A stretch of DNA of 64,000 nt from Pseudoalteromonas luteoviolacea (GCF_001750165.1 NZ_CP015412.1:558001-622000), one strand, 5' to 3'. Positions 18,114 to 28,409 are shown, numbered from the stretch's first letter. Notes: generated by a model from the sequence alone, not told the origin. Numbers and translations are program-made.

Positions 18114-18959
18114 ATGTCGGAGCTTAAGAAGTTCGATGAAAGCTTTGTATACGTTATTTATGGAGAGCAAGAGCGTCACTATTTAGAAGCACAATTAAGT
18201 ATTGCGAGTCTTATTTTTCATAACCCTAAAGCAAAAATTTGTGTGTTGGCGGAACGAGATGATCTATTTGAAGCTCATCCTCAATTACGTGTCATCCCTT
18301 TTACTAAATCCATGCAAAAAGAATGGTTGGGAAATGATCAATATCACTTCAAGTTGAAATTGGCCGGACTGAAGTTTCTGCTTGAGCATCACGCCAAAAA
18401 AGTCGTTTTTTTGGATACTGACACGCTGATCAGAGCCGATTTATCACACCTTATGGATGCAATCTCAAATGAGTCAACACTCATGCATGAATTAGAAGGT
18501 ACTTTAAGACGAAAGCGGTTTACGAGGCAATACCAAGCAGCGATTGGAAAAACATTTGAAAGCCCAACTTATGGAAGTTGGAAAGTTGAGCCTGATGCAC
18601 CCATGTTCAATTCAGGTGTTATTGGTATTACAGAAGCGCATTTAGAGCATTTAGATATCGCCCTATGGATGATGCCGTTACTGGATGAATTAATAGATAT
18701 TCATTCAGCAGAGCAGTTTGCTTTGGGCATTATCTTGTCTCGTCATGGTACAGTTTGCGAAGCTGGCAATAGGCAGATTTATCATTATTGGCACAAAAAG
18801 CCACGTAAATATATTTTTGAACAAATGCAAAGTTTGGTGGGAGAATTAAAAGGTGGTAGCTTGTATCACTACCCAGAACGAATCGGGACTTTTCAGTTTA
18901 GACGCCCTTTTAAGCGTTGGCTTAATGATAAACTTTCTGGAAAAGCACCGACTAACTAA
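18114..18959 (+). CDS. GT-A-type glycosyltransferase (GT8-like)
   Basis: 281 aa from ATG 18114, which has a strong AAGGAGG 8 nt upstream; the frame is open further upstream but without support. The metal-binding DxD is Asp101-Thr-Asp103 in VVFLDTDTLIRADL, preceded by the strand-helix layout of nucleotide-sugar transferases. PMFNSGVIGI (about 172-181) and SAEQFALGI match the acceptor and catalytic regions of GT8-like enzymes. No signal peptide. The acceptor is unknown; no capsule or LPS cluster is adjacent. Confidence 0.8.
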   Translation: MSELKKFDESFVYVIYGEQERHYLEAQLSIASLIFHNPKAKICVLAERDDLFEAHPQLRVIPFTKSMQKEWLGNDQYHFKLKLAGLKFLLEHHAKKVVFLDTDTLIRADLSHLMDAISNESTLMHELEGTLRRKRFTRQYQAAIGKTFESPTYGSWKVEPDAPMFNSGVIGITEAHLEHLDIALWMMPLLDELIDIHSAEQFALGIILSRHGTVCEAGNRQIYHYWHKKPRKYIFEQMQSLVGELKGGSLYHYPERIGTFQFRRPFKRWLNDKLSGKAPTN

Positions 18960-19003
18960 CTTGTTCAACATCAAATTAAATTTTATTCGGTGAGTCTTTA
19001 AAT

Positions 19004-19770
19004 TTGCTAACACCTGACCAAAAAGTTGGGTGTTTAGACTTACTGTTAGCATTTGTATACCTTCTACTACACAGCCGTTTGATGTGTTACTCATTTTGCC
19101 AATCTAGTGCTTTAGGCCATCAAAGTACTCATTTACTTGAACAAGAACTGGCCACTAAAATTACTCAGTCATTCGAAGCAAACACTATGTTTAATCATGC
19201 AATTTTGTCACAAACCAATAATGTTGGAGTGTTCCCAAAGACGTCGTTAGGTAAGCAGCTTGAGTCCGTTGCTCGGACATTAGCGGTAAAAGAACAACTG
19301 GGTACTAACAGGCAAATCTTTGTTGTATCTATGGGAGGGTTTGATACGCACTCTGGACAAGCTCAAACTCTACCAAAATTACAGTCTGCATTAGATGGCG
19401 CACTCAATGCTTTTAATACTTCTATGGAAAGTATGGGTTTAGCTAACAATGTCACATTATTTACAGCCTCTGATTTTGGTCGCACGCTTGCAATCAATGG
19501 TGATGGAATGGTGATGGGACAGACCATGGTTGGGGAGCACATCATTTTGTGATGGGAGGTGCAATCAATGGCGGTACTGTGTTTGGTGATATACCGCCTT
19601 CTGAGCTTAATCATGAGTTAGATGCTGGTAGTGGTCGATTGATTCCAACAATGTCTGTAGACCAGTACGGAGCAGCTTTGGGTCTATGGCTTGGAATAGC
19701 TGATACCGAACTAGAACAAGTATGTCCAAACTTGAATCAGTTTGCTGCGCGCCCCGCACTATTTGCTTAG
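19004..19770 (+). pseudogene. Decayed DUF1501-family gene (C-terminal remnant with frameshift)
   Basis: From about 19118 the frame encodes the C-terminal third of a DUF1501 protein: QIFVVSMGGFDTHSGQ, VTLFTASDFGRTL. Near 19505-19525 the frame shifts: the family sequence DHGWGAHHFVMGGA is encoded in another frame, which continues with GRLIPTMSVDQYGA to the stop at 19770. About 250-300 N-terminal residues usual in this family are missing, and the codons before 19118 show no family similarity. The protein is therefore broken twice. DUF1501 genes normally pair with a DUF1800 gene, which is absent here. Confidence 0.8.
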
Positions 19771-19847
19771 ATAATAGGTATAGCAAGTGCGCTAGCGTGC
19801 ATGGCTTTTGAACTTGCTATACTTGAATTAAAACCTAAGAGGTCTAT

Positions 19848-19985
19848 ATGCATTCTATAAACAGTGGCAGCCTGTTCTTAATTTTGGTTATATTATTAAT
19901 TTATCTATGTTTTGTTTATGGTAGTCGTTACAAAACAAAGCTTAAGAAACGTTGCCTTAAACAGCCTAAACCAGATGATGAATAA
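19848..19985 (+). CDS. Small single-span membrane protein
   Basis: 45 codons. A well-placed AAGAGGT precedes the ATG by 4-5 nt. The product has one hydrophobic segment (LFLILVILLIYLCFVYG, residues 9-25) and a strongly basic tail (RYKTKLKKRCLKQPKPDDE), giving an N-out/C-in topology by the positive-inside rule. It lies between the DUF1501 remnant and the convergent macroglobulin gene. No family recognised. Confidence 0.45.
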   Translation: MHSINSGSLFLILVILLIYLCFVYGSRYKTKLKKRCLKQPKPDDE

Positions 19986-20006
19986 TCACAGCGATGTTTA
20001 CCTATA

Positions 20007-23000
20007 TTAATCAATAGTCACGTTATGTGCTGCGGTTTGTCCCCTGATATCTGGAATATACATCATTTCAGCTGTTGCTGCTGGTGCCAAAAATTCACCT
20101 TGATAACGAACTTCAGCTAAGTATTCAAATTGAGTTGTGCCTGGAGCTAATTTATATTTATGCCACGAGGCCAACGTTTGGCCACTTTGATCTATTGAAA
20201 CGGCAATAGCTTGAATGCCTCTTTTTTCTAACCAGCGCCAATAAGTTTGTTTTTTCAGTGTAGGGTCTAATACTAATGCACCTGAGGGCAAAAAGTCCTT
20301 TATGAGTACGTGCTCTCGTTCTACTGGGGAAAAGACGGTTAAAGTAACTTTTATTAATTGCCCTACACTTAAGTTTTTGGCGTCAGTAAGTTGCCAGTTT
20401 TCACCTTGTTTAATTCGGTATTCTCTTGTTATTTCTAAACCATTAAACTCGGATGTCGTTTTTGATAGCAAGGCTTGTGCTTGCAGGTGTAAATAATAAG
20501 GCGCCAATGGCGCATCGTTAATACGGTGTTCGGACATCTCATTTTGAGTATGTAGTTTGTGAGTTTCCACTTTAGGTAGTGGTGAACTTTTCAGTTCTTT
20601 CAATGCTAATGTACACATACTATCGACTAGTGTATTGCCAAAATGCCCAATTTGAAGTTGTTTTGAGATCACAGGTTCAAATAACTTTTCTTTGATGTCT
20701 TGTTTCTCAGTTAGTTGAATGGCTAAGCATTGATTTAATGTTGATCCAAGGGCATTGAAAGATTGATCTTGATAACCCCTTCCGATGATATTTATTAAAA
20801 CGGACTCAATGTCTTCTTGCTTCTCCCCCGCCGATTTTAGCGCTTGTAGTTGCAAAAGGTGACTCGTTGTATCGAGTACGCCCAAGGCATATATTTGCTT
20901 AATTTCAGGTAACCCTATCACGTTATGTGTTGATAGCGCCCATAACAGCCACTCTCTCTCATAGCGATTATGTTGTGGCGTATAATGCGTATGGTCAATT
21001 GCATTCATTAATTGACTTTTCAGCTCATCTAACAGTGCAGAGTCAAATTCAAACTGATAGTCTGTATTTGAGAGCCACTTGTTTGCCAGCAATGCGTAAG
21101 CACTAAGCATCAGATCTGTACTTGAATTTTTAAAATACTGATAGCCGCTGTAACTCACATTTTGCATTAAACTGGATTTTAGCAGCTCGGCGAGTTTGGC
21201 GTTTTTCGCGACTTTGTTTACTGGGTTATAGGTTAAGCTCACAGCCCTTGAAAGGGTTTGTTCTAAACACTGGTGTGGATAATGACGGTGGTAATTGGCA
21301 AGTATCTCCCAGTTAGGCGCATTACTGTTTAACATGCTTACTCGAGCGTGTTCAATCACAGAAGTACTTGGCACGAAAATGGAATTTGAATGCAATGGGT
21401 CCACTCTAAAAATGCTACGTTTTTGTACTGTATTTTTTAACACCTCAATATCTTGCCGGTAGCGCCTTTTTGTGTCGCGTAAGCTTTGTATTGAAATCGT
21501 ACTTAGGCCTGATTTTAAATCGTGTAATGGTATTTCAAATCTTTTTGATTGAGTAGCACCCAATTCAAAACTGTCCTTTTTGATTACCGTGCCGTTAAAG
21601 AGTATTTCAACACGGTCTTTAACTAAGTGATCGTTGGGGTTATTGATGACAACCACAGCAACGGGTTTATCCTTGAGAAGGACTTTCTCGGGCGCGTATA
21701 TTTGATACTCAATATCGGCTTGAGTGTTTAAAGTACTTGTATATCTTGCTTGATTGTACTCATTTAGCGTTAATACAAATAGTCGCCATCTGCCATTGAG
21801 TTGCGGAAGTTTCACTTCGATGCTCTTTTTTTCATTTGCAGTCAACGTGATTGGTGTGAGCCACACTGACTGTGCTTGATCTAACTTATTATGTTTTGCA
21901 TTTGACGGCGCTAATGCCGCCATACGTCTGCGGTATTGAACTTGGCCCGCGAATAAGGCCGCAAGAATATTATTATCAGTATTTGTATTGAGTAGCCAAT
22001 CTGCTTGGTTATGAACTGAATGCCAAGGTTGATGGTAAGAAAACCTATGGTATAACTGTTGAAAAGAGACTGAGCTCGGTGATTCATGCGATACATCGAA
22101 CAAAGCATCGTTAACTAACCATATTTGTGCGTCAGCGGGTTGGTTACTAGTGATGTTAATTTCAAGTGTGCCGTTAGGCTCAATGATTTTAGGGTGTTCG
22201 ACTTCAAGAACGAGCTTTTCGGCTGGCGTTACATGAATAAGTTTACTTAATTCATATCCGTAAACGCTCGGTTTTTTAGGTAAAGAAATAGAATTCAGGC
22301 TCTCAAGGTTGCGTGATGCTTTTTGCTGCGCTTCATCCACTATTCGCTTGATTGTCTGATTAAATTCACTTTTGCTCTTAGCAATGCGCTCTGAGGTAGA
22401 TGGTACAAATGCAGTCACTTCAAAACCAGGTATCAATGCGTCATCTATTTTTATTTCGATGTCGTTATTGCCTTTATTGACATCGACGAAAAAGTTTCTC
22501 ATCAACTCGCCCGCTTGAATTGTTACCGCGGCCTGCCCATCAATGGGAGATTCAATGCTTAACACATACTTATCCCCTACCGAGGTTGAAGGTTTACCTG
22601 TGAGCTTTGGTGAGGTCTGTTTAGTTGGTTTTTTTGTTTCTTCTTTATAACGTAGTTGATAGCCTCTTTTCCAAACGTATCCCTCATCGCCGCTGATTAT
22701 TTTTATTTCAGCATAGTCATCGATGTCTTTTGGTATATCACAATACAAAGGTGTCACGCCTGAACACAGCACAAAAGGTGCGAAATCCTTATCGTCGTCA
22801 GATTGTAAACTATTGATTGAAATGCTGACATTCGTTTTAATTTCGGTACCATCTTGAGTTAGCGCGATCACGTTTAGCTTATTTTTCTCTAAAGTGGTTC
22901 CGATATAATGGTTTCTTGAAAAATACGGTAATGCAGTGTGGTAAAAAGCTGTTTCTCCGGAGTTTGATGTGACTTGAGAAGACAGTGAAAGCCCCATAAA

Positions 23001-25256
23001 AGGTGTGTCTGAACTTAAAGTAAATTCCCCTTCGCCTCGTTCATTAAGTTGAACCACTTGTGTTTTATTCTCGGGTGGTGTTTCGAAAAAGTGGCTGTAA
23101 TCGTAACCTTCAGGCCAAGAATCCTGGGGCTCATAGATGGACTGAAACTTTACTCTCAATTCGCCGGTAAAATTATCGGCGTCTTGCCCATTATAAGTCA
23201 CACCGCGTACCTTGACGTTAAAAGGTGTGTTGATCTGCACGTATTTGTCATGAATCCAAGAAAACTCGATTTCTGGAGGGGTGAATTGGGCAACTTTAAT
23301 ATAGTCGTACATGTCTACACGTTGTGAGCCCACGTATAGTTCGACTTTATAATTACCCACCTGCTTAAAACCTGTAGGTATGCTGAAATGTATTAAGCCT
23401 TGTGGAGAAATAGAGTTAGGAAAGATTTCCAAGGCTTTTAATGAAGACCTGTTCGGGTGCTTGATGACAGCTCGGATATTTTTAGTGCGAGCGACTAAGC
23501 CTTCTTCAGTATGCTGTTTTACGGCAATACTGAAATCAATGGCTTCGTTGGGTTGATAGATTGGTTGGCTAAACACAGTATGTGCTGCAATGGCATTTTG
23601 TCTGTTCATGTCCAATTGCACCATTGCTTGACCACTTTCATCTTGCGCCCAAATCCAACATTGACTGTTTTGTGCAACCATCACTTTCTGAATCGCTTTG
23701 TGCGATATATTCAGTTGGCCATTTTCATCAGTAGTACCTAAAAATTTGGGTTTTTCAAACTTCTGACAAGTTAACCAAATGCGTGTTTCAAGTGGTAAAT
23801 TGTCTTCAAATGAATAGGTAAAAATTGACAGTGCTGATCCAAATTGGACAAATAAGTTAAAATCCGATGCAGTGAGCGTCTCCAAGTCTGACTTTTGACT
23901 TATACGTGACGTTTCTGTCTTTGAGTTGGCGCTTGCCCCGGATATTTTGTAGATTAAAATTCCACTACGATGCTCCATCAAAGGCTTTATCGGTAACTGC
24001 TCGGTTCGAAGTTTTTTGTTTGATATATTCAGTAATTTGAGCTCTTTGAACTCAGTGTTTTGACTCTCAACCGAACTCGATTGCCAAGCGTGCAAAGCGT
24101 GTAAGTTGTTTATTAATTTATATTGTACTTTTAGGTTTTTGCTATTTCGGTGACTAAGTAATACATGTCCGAGTTCGCTTGTTTTTAACTGAGTGCCAAG
24201 GTAGTTTGATAATCGCCAATAAGGTGTGCTTTCCCGTGTTTTAAAATGCACCGCTTCGGATGTGTTTACGTAAGGTTCACCCGATACCCCCTTAATACCT
24301 TCTAAACTGAACTTATATTGGGTATCACCATCGAGTGATATGTCGTACATTGCACCTAAATTGTGTTTACGTGGCTGCTCAAAAGCAAGTGAACTCTTAT
24401 CTACCTGATTTTGGATAATGTTAGCCAACAATAGATAATTTTTAAGTGGTTCTGAAAATGCTACCGCCAAAGATTCTGGCGCACAGGTTTTCACCTCATC
24501 TTCCGTTATCTCGATATAATCACTAATGTATTGGCTGATCCCAAAAGGTTGACAAAATAGACCGTAAAATTCAGGTTGTATGGGTCTAGCACGCTTACTG
24601 TAAATAACTATATCTTGCTCTGTTTTGATATGCTCATTACTTAACTGTGAGCCTTGCGGCAATACAACCATCAATTTTGTGTGCGCGATGTCTTTCTTAA
24701 ACTCAAAATTTAACTGGGTATAGTTGGCCGTTTGCTCAGAAGAGGTTGAGATTGGCTGTACTGGTTCATTGTCACTAAAAAAATCAATAGAGTTATGTAA
24801 CCTCTCAGCTACGCCTTCATTCATTATTAAACTTGCATCATAGCTTATTATGATTTTATTACTTTTGGCTTCGGCATGCTGTATTGGTAGGTCTCGTTTG
24901 TACCATTGTTGCTCAAACTCAATGTTCAATGTCTCTGTTACGCCTCTAAATCCGCGTTTAACACCGGCCGTGATTGGGAACAGAGCTGGTACTTTTGTAT
25001 ACAAGTCGCAACTGAGTGATTTTGAGCCTTCAAACCTCCAGCGGCACAGGCGTTTATATTTTGTTGGCAACTGAATATGTTCTATCTGTTGCGCATGTGG
25101 CATATTGCCTGGTTCTGCGATGTTTTTATTAAAAATAAACAAGATTTGATTGAGGTGATTTTTCTGATGGCTGAACTTGATATCCGTGACTTTGAGCTGT
25201 CCAGCGGTGAGACTAATTGAAAACAGACAGAAAAATAGTAATAAAACGTGAATCAT
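20007..25256 (-). CDS. Bacterial alpha-2-macroglobulin with thioester motif
   Basis: 1749 aa. Signal peptide MIHVLLLFFCLFSISLTAG without a lipobox, so probably periplasmic and soluble, unlike lipid-anchored YfhM-type proteins. Internal macroglobulin-like beta-domains fill the first 1200 residues, including an MG2-type segment SQPIYQPNEAIDFS. The thioester site is intact: Cys1330 in HQCLEQTLSRAV (C-L-E-Q), followed by a helical toroid thioester domain and the C-terminal receptor-binding-like domain with VEREHVLIKDFLPSGALVLDP. Such proteins trap proteases entering the periplasm. The usual partner, penicillin-binding protein 1C, is not adjacent. AAAGGG lies 7 nt before the ATG. Confidence 0.9.
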   Translation of the reverse strand: MIHVLLLFFCLFSISLTAGQLKVTDIKFSHQKNHLNQILFIFNKNIAEPGNMPHAQQIEHIQLPTKYKRLCRWRFEGSKSLSCDLYTKVPALFPITAGVKRGFRGVTETLNIEFEQQWYKRDLPIQHAEAKSNKIIISYDASLIMNEGVAERLHNSIDFFSDNEPVQPISTSSEQTANYTQLNFEFKKDIAHTKLMVVLPQGSQLSNEHIKTEQDIVIYSKRARPIQPEFYGLFCQPFGISQYISDYIEITEDEVKTCAPESLAVAFSEPLKNYLLLANIIQNQVDKSSLAFEQPRKHNLGAMYDISLDGDTQYKFSLEGIKGVSGEPYVNTSEAVHFKTRESTPYWRLSNYLGTQLKTSELGHVLLSHRNSKNLKVQYKLINNLHALHAWQSSSVESQNTEFKELKLLNISNKKLRTEQLPIKPLMEHRSGILIYKISGASANSKTETSRISQKSDLETLTASDFNLFVQFGSALSIFTYSFEDNLPLETRIWLTCQKFEKPKFLGTTDENGQLNISHKAIQKVMVAQNSQCWIWAQDESGQAMVQLDMNRQNAIAAHTVFSQPIYQPNEAIDFSIAVKQHTEEGLVARTKNIRAVIKHPNRSSLKALEIFPNSISPQGLIHFSIPTGFKQVGNYKVELYVGSQRVDMYDYIKVAQFTPPEIEFSWIHDKYVQINTPFNVKVRGVTYNGQDADNFTGELRVKFQSIYEPQDSWPEGYDYSHFFETPPENKTQVVQLNERGEGEFTLSSDTPFMGLSLSSQVTSNSGETAFYHTALPYFSRNHYIGTTLEKNKLNVIALTQDGTEIKTNVSISINSLQSDDDKDFAPFVLCSGVTPLYCDIPKDIDDYAEIKIISGDEGYVWKRGYQLRYKEETKKPTKQTSPKLTGKPSTSVGDKYVLSIESPIDGQAAVTIQAGELMRNFFVDVNKGNNDIEIKIDDALIPGFEVTAFVPSTSERIAKSKSEFNQTIKRIVDEAQQKASRNLESLNSISLPKKPSVYGYELSKLIHVTPAEKLVLEVEHPKIIEPNGTLEINITSNQPADAQIWLVNDALFDVSHESPSSVSFQQLYHRFSYHQPWHSVHNQADWLLNTNTDNNILAALFAGQVQYRRRMAALAPSNAKHNKLDQAQSVWLTPITLTANEKKSIEVKLPQLNGRWRLFVLTLNEYNQARYTSTLNTQADIEYQIYAPEKVLLKDKPVAVVVINNPNDHLVKDRVEILFNGTVIKKDSFELGATQSKRFEIPLHDLKSGLSTISIQSLRDTKRRYRQDIEVLKNTVQKRSIFRVDPLHSNSIFVPSTSVIEHARVSMLNSNAPNWEILANYHRHYPHQCLEQTLSRAVSLTYNPVNKVAKNAKLAELLKSSLMQNVSYSGYQYFKNSSTDLMLSAYALLANKWLSNTDYQFEFDSALLDELKSQLMNAIDHTHYTPQHNRYEREWLLWALSTHNVIGLPEIKQIYALGVLDTTSHLLQLQALKSAGEKQEDIESVLINIIGRGYQDQSFNALGSTLNQCLAIQLTEKQDIKEKLFEPVISKQLQIGHFGNTLVDSMCTLALKELKSSPLPKVETHKLHTQNEMSEHRINDAPLAPYYLHLQAQALLSKTTSEFNGLEITREYRIKQGENWQLTDAKNLSVGQLIKVTLTVFSPVEREHVLIKDFLPSGALVLDPTLKKQTYWRWLEKRGIQAIAVSIDQSGQTLASWHKYKLAPGTTQFEYLAEVRYQGEFLAPAATAEMMYIPDIRGQTAAHNVTID

Positions 25257-25539
25257 GATTGAGCCCTTTAGGTACAGGCGCCAAAGATAGCAGAAATCTA
25301 TATAGATTTTCTATGTTTAGCACCAAATATGTGTTTAAACGCTGAGATTTGAAAAAAGGGGTTATTTTGATACAAAAGTGACTACTCTAAATTAAGTAAT
25401 CACGCATGCTGAATGTTTTACGATTATTTTCATGAAGAAACTTATATCGTTAGCGAATTTTTGTCTATCTTTTAAGGTAAGGAACAATTATTAGCCTCTC
25501 TTTGGAGAGTGGCATTAGGTTTACGCCTCGGAGAAATAA

Positions 25540-27528
25540 ATGAATTTGCTAAAACGCTTATCCATTTTACAACTTACTATAATCAGCTCTCTTGCACTCA
25601 TTGCCTTCATTTTTATCCTCCTTGCAAAAGTCGCGACGCAATATTGGCATGATTATTCATCTACATCGCAGGATATAGAATACATTAAGTTATTAGATGC
25701 AATTGAAAAGGTCGCTCACCATCATGCAGTAGAGCGAGGTCTGTCTGCTGGTTTTTTAGGGAATCCGACGGCAGATAGAAAACGTGCCTTATCAGCGCAA
25801 AGAACAAAGGCTGATAAGGCGGAGAAGACCGTTAGAGACTTGTATTCTGGTCAGTTTAAAGATGACGAAAAAGTAAAAAAGTGGCTGCCTTTTTTGTTTA
25901 AAGAGTTAAGTGAAAAGCCGACAATCAGACGTGAAGTAGATGATAAAAATGGCAAAAACGCATTTAAGTACTACAGCCACCTAAATCAAATTGCGATAGA
26001 CACCGCAACCCGTATGCAAGCATATATCAGTAATCGAGATCTCGCATCCAAGCTGTCCATTGCATTTTTAATAGCCAAAAGCAAAGAGCGTAAAGGCCAA
26101 TTACGAGGCAAGATTAATGGTGTGTTGTCAAAGAAGAGCATTAATTCACAGGTAAGGGGCGAACTAACCTACTATCAAACACAGTTAGGTATTTTAAAAG
26201 AGCAATTAGAAACGTCATTGGAAGGCGAGCAACTAGCGGCTTATAACAGAGTAATGTCTGACTCGAGTGCAAAAGAACTGGATAGCGTGATCAATTATCT
26301 GATCAATGAGGATAACCCAGATTTTAGTACCTTGATGTCGAGTAGTGATTGGTTTCCAAAAGCGACTGCTCAAATTGTTGCGGTTAAAAAGATTTTAGAC
26401 AAGCAATGGCTGAAAACTGTTGACCACAGCGCAGCTGTAAAAAGTGATCTCGTAAGTCAAAGTTGGTTTATTACGATTGCGTTTGTACTTGCGATGAGTG
26501 TGATAGCAGTTATAAATATGCACTTGGTGACTTCATTGAAACACGAATTGAATCACTTAACTGGCATCTTAGAAAAAGTAGCAAGTGAGGGTGACTTAAC
26601 TTTAGATGTGAGGCTGCAAACCAGTGATGAGCTTGGACAAATATCAGAGTCTATTCATAACACGGTGTATGCATTTAAAGATTTGTTACTCGGCTTGTCA
26701 AAATCAATCAACGTTGGCACGGACTTGGGCGAAAAAATGGACAAAGCTGCAAGCCACGTAAACGAAGATGCACAGCGCACACAAACAATGGCGTCGAGTA
26801 TTGCTACTGCGATTGAAGAAATGGCTGCCACCAGCGAAGAAATTGCCCGTTCAGCTTCTGACACCTTAGCTGCCAGTGATCAATTAAACAATGAGTCTAA
26901 AAAGTTACTAGAAGATAACCAAAGAAACCTAGATGCGATGAATGCACTGTCTGAGCATATGGATATGGTCAACGACATGGCGGCAAAAATGGAAAAACAA
27001 GTGGCTGAGATTAACACCATTTTAGATTCAATTCGCAGTGTTGCAGATCAGACCAATTTACTGGCACTCAATGCTGCAATTGAAGCAGCGCGAGCGGGCG
27101 AACACGGCAGAGGTTTTGCAGTGGTTGCTGATGAAGTACGTGGACTTGCCAATAACAGTAAAGAATCATCAGAGCAAATCTCTTCCCTTTTGAGTAACTT
27201 GAATGAGATTAGCCAAAGCGTTGTTAATGCCATTAAAGAAAACACGCAATTAGCCAGTGAAATAATGAGCGAGGTCGAGGAAACTCGCCTTGTTTCAATG
27301 CAAGTGAGTGAACACAGTAATAATGTAGAGCAATTAACAACCTCAGTAGCGACAGCCGCACAACAGCAATCAACAGTGGCGCAAGATATTTCGACGAATA
27401 CCTCGGCCGTGTTAGAAGCGGCAAATGATGAGTTAGAAACGTCTATTGCTTTGAAAGAGTTATTTGAAGATATGAAACTCAATAGTGATACATTACAAAG
27501 AACCATGGATAACTTTAAAATAGACTAG
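25540..27528 (+). CDS. Methyl-accepting chemotaxis protein with nitrate/nitrite-sensing-type domain
   Basis: 662 aa. TM at 12-32, a large helical sensor (35-305) of the NIT type with the hallmark HHAVERGLSAGFLG near residues 65-80, a second TM at about 307-330, HAMP, and a full cytoplasmic signalling domain with hairpin tip SVADQTNLLALNAAIEAARAGE and GRGFAVVADEVRGLA. NIT domains are reported to sense nitrate or nitrite, though a different ligand is possible here. The GGAG is 6 nt upstream. The stop codon TAG lies inside the CTAG target of an insertion sequence, so the gene was not shortened but has lost its native 3' flank. Confidence 0.93.
   Translation: MNLLKRLSILQLTIISSLALIAFIFILLAKVATQYWHDYSSTSQDIEYIKLLDAIEKVAHHHAVERGLSAGFLGNPTADRKRALSAQRTKADKAEKTVRDLYSGQFKDDEKVKKWLPFLFKELSEKPTIRREVDDKNGKNAFKYYSHLNQIAIDTATRMQAYISNRDLASKLSIAFLIAKSKERKGQLRGKINGVLSKKSINSQVRGELTYYQTQLGILKEQLETSLEGEQLAAYNRVMSDSSAKELDSVINYLINEDNPDFSTLMSSSDWFPKATAQIVAVKKILDKQWLKTVDHSAAVKSDLVSQSWFITIAFVLAMSVIAVINMHLVTSLKHELNHLTGILEKVASEGDLTLDVRLQTSDELGQISESIHNTVYAFKDLLLGLSKSINVGTDLGEKMDKAASHVNEDAQRTQTMASSIATAIEEMAATSEEIARSASDTLAASDQLNNESKKLLEDNQRNLDAMNALSEHMDMVNDMAAKMEKQVAEINTILDSIRSVADQTNLLALNAAIEAARAGEHGRGFAVVADEVRGLANNSKESSEQISSLLSNLNEISQSVVNAIKENTQLASEIMSEVEETRLVSMQVSEHSNNVEQLTTSVATAAQQQSTVAQDISTNTSAVLEAANDELETSIALKELFEDMKLNSDTLQRTMDNFKID
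27525..27528. repeat. Left CTAG target-site duplication of the IS element
   Basis: CTAG adjoins the left end of the insertion and contains the chemoreceptor's TAG stop; the matching copy is at 28410-28413. Because CTAG is palindromic, a TA duplication cannot be excluded. Confidence 0.65.
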
Positions 27529-28409
27529 GGTGTGTTGATCTTTTCTGTACATTTTGCATTCAACAATACATCGGTAGCCACATTAACATGAATGCCAGCG
27601 ATAACATGCTGGCATAATTCCTTTCCAGCTTGTCATATCTACTTGAAATTGCTCTATAATGCTTAATTCTCCCAAAGGCATTTTCGACCAAGTGACGATA
27701 CTTGTATAGACACCAATCCATACTGTCTTTGTCTATATCTTGTCCGTAATTTCGTTTAGCAATTACCGTTTCTCCGCCACGTTCCTTAACAAATGTACGG
27801 AAAGGTTCGCTGTCATATCCTTTATCACAAACGATTGTATTAACTTCATCGAGTTGTTCAACTAAGCTTTCGGCATGCACTATATCGTGGCGTTGTCCTT
27901 CTGATAAATCAAAGCAAATCGGCAGGCCACCACTATCCACAGCTAAGTGAACTTTGGTTGAGTTGCCCCCGCGACTTTTTCCTATTTGCTCTGAGCTTTC
28001 AGTAGCTGCACCAGTGCTATGCTGATGCGCTCGAACTATAGAGCCATCAAGAAAGACCCATTCAAAATCAGCCATACTAGATAAGCTTCTGAAAAGCTTA
28101 TCTAAAATCCCTTTCTTTGACCAAAGATTAAATCGTCTGTAAACGGTACTCCACTCTCCGAACTCAGAGGGTAGATCTCGCCAGGGAATACCTGTCCTCA
28201 TTCGATAAATTATTCCTTAAAATGTCATTCGATGTTCAGTTTTATCGTAAATACGACCTGTACTTTTCATAACGTGGAGTAGCAGTTGCCATCGAATATC
28301 AGTTAGCATTGTTCTTGGCATGGTATGGGTTATGGTTTTACTTTTGGCGAAGCAAATTATAACTCTTTACCATGCTGTTCAAAAAACACCCACGAAAGAT
28401 CAACACGCC
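27529..28409 (-). mobile_element. IS5-family (IS427-like) insertion sequence, 881 bp
   Basis: The ends are imperfect inverted repeats: left GGTGTGTTGATCTTT and right, read inward, GGCGTGTTGATCTTT, 14 of 15 matching. CTAG flanks both sides (27525-27528 and 28410-28413). Inside is one transposase reading frame on the minus strand filling most of the element. Joining the flanks restores a plausible uninterrupted sequence after the chemoreceptor stop codon. Confidence 0.88.
27560..28321 (-). pseudogene. IS5-family transposase interrupted by an in-frame stop
   Basis: The reading frame starts at ATG 28319-28321 (MPRTMLTDIRWQLLL) and would continue through HRMTF to GIIYRMRTGIPWRDLP, but a TAA at 28217-28219 stands where relatives have Glu (GAA). 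Downstream the frame is intact to 27560 and carries the DDE residues: Asp in VFLDGSIVRAH, Asp in IVCDKGYDSEP, Glu in HLVENAFGRIKHYR. Restart at the internal ATG 28199-28201 would give 213 aa lacking the N-terminal DNA-binding part. Many relatives express two frames by frameshifting, but here both parts are in the same frame, so a nonsense mutation is the simplest reading. Confidence 0.82.

Noticed and set aside
25480..25539. Cyclic-di-GMP (GEMM) riboswitch ahead of the chemoreceptor
   Set aside because: There is only a short hairpin CTCTC-TTTG-GAGAG; the conserved GEMM core sequences are absent.
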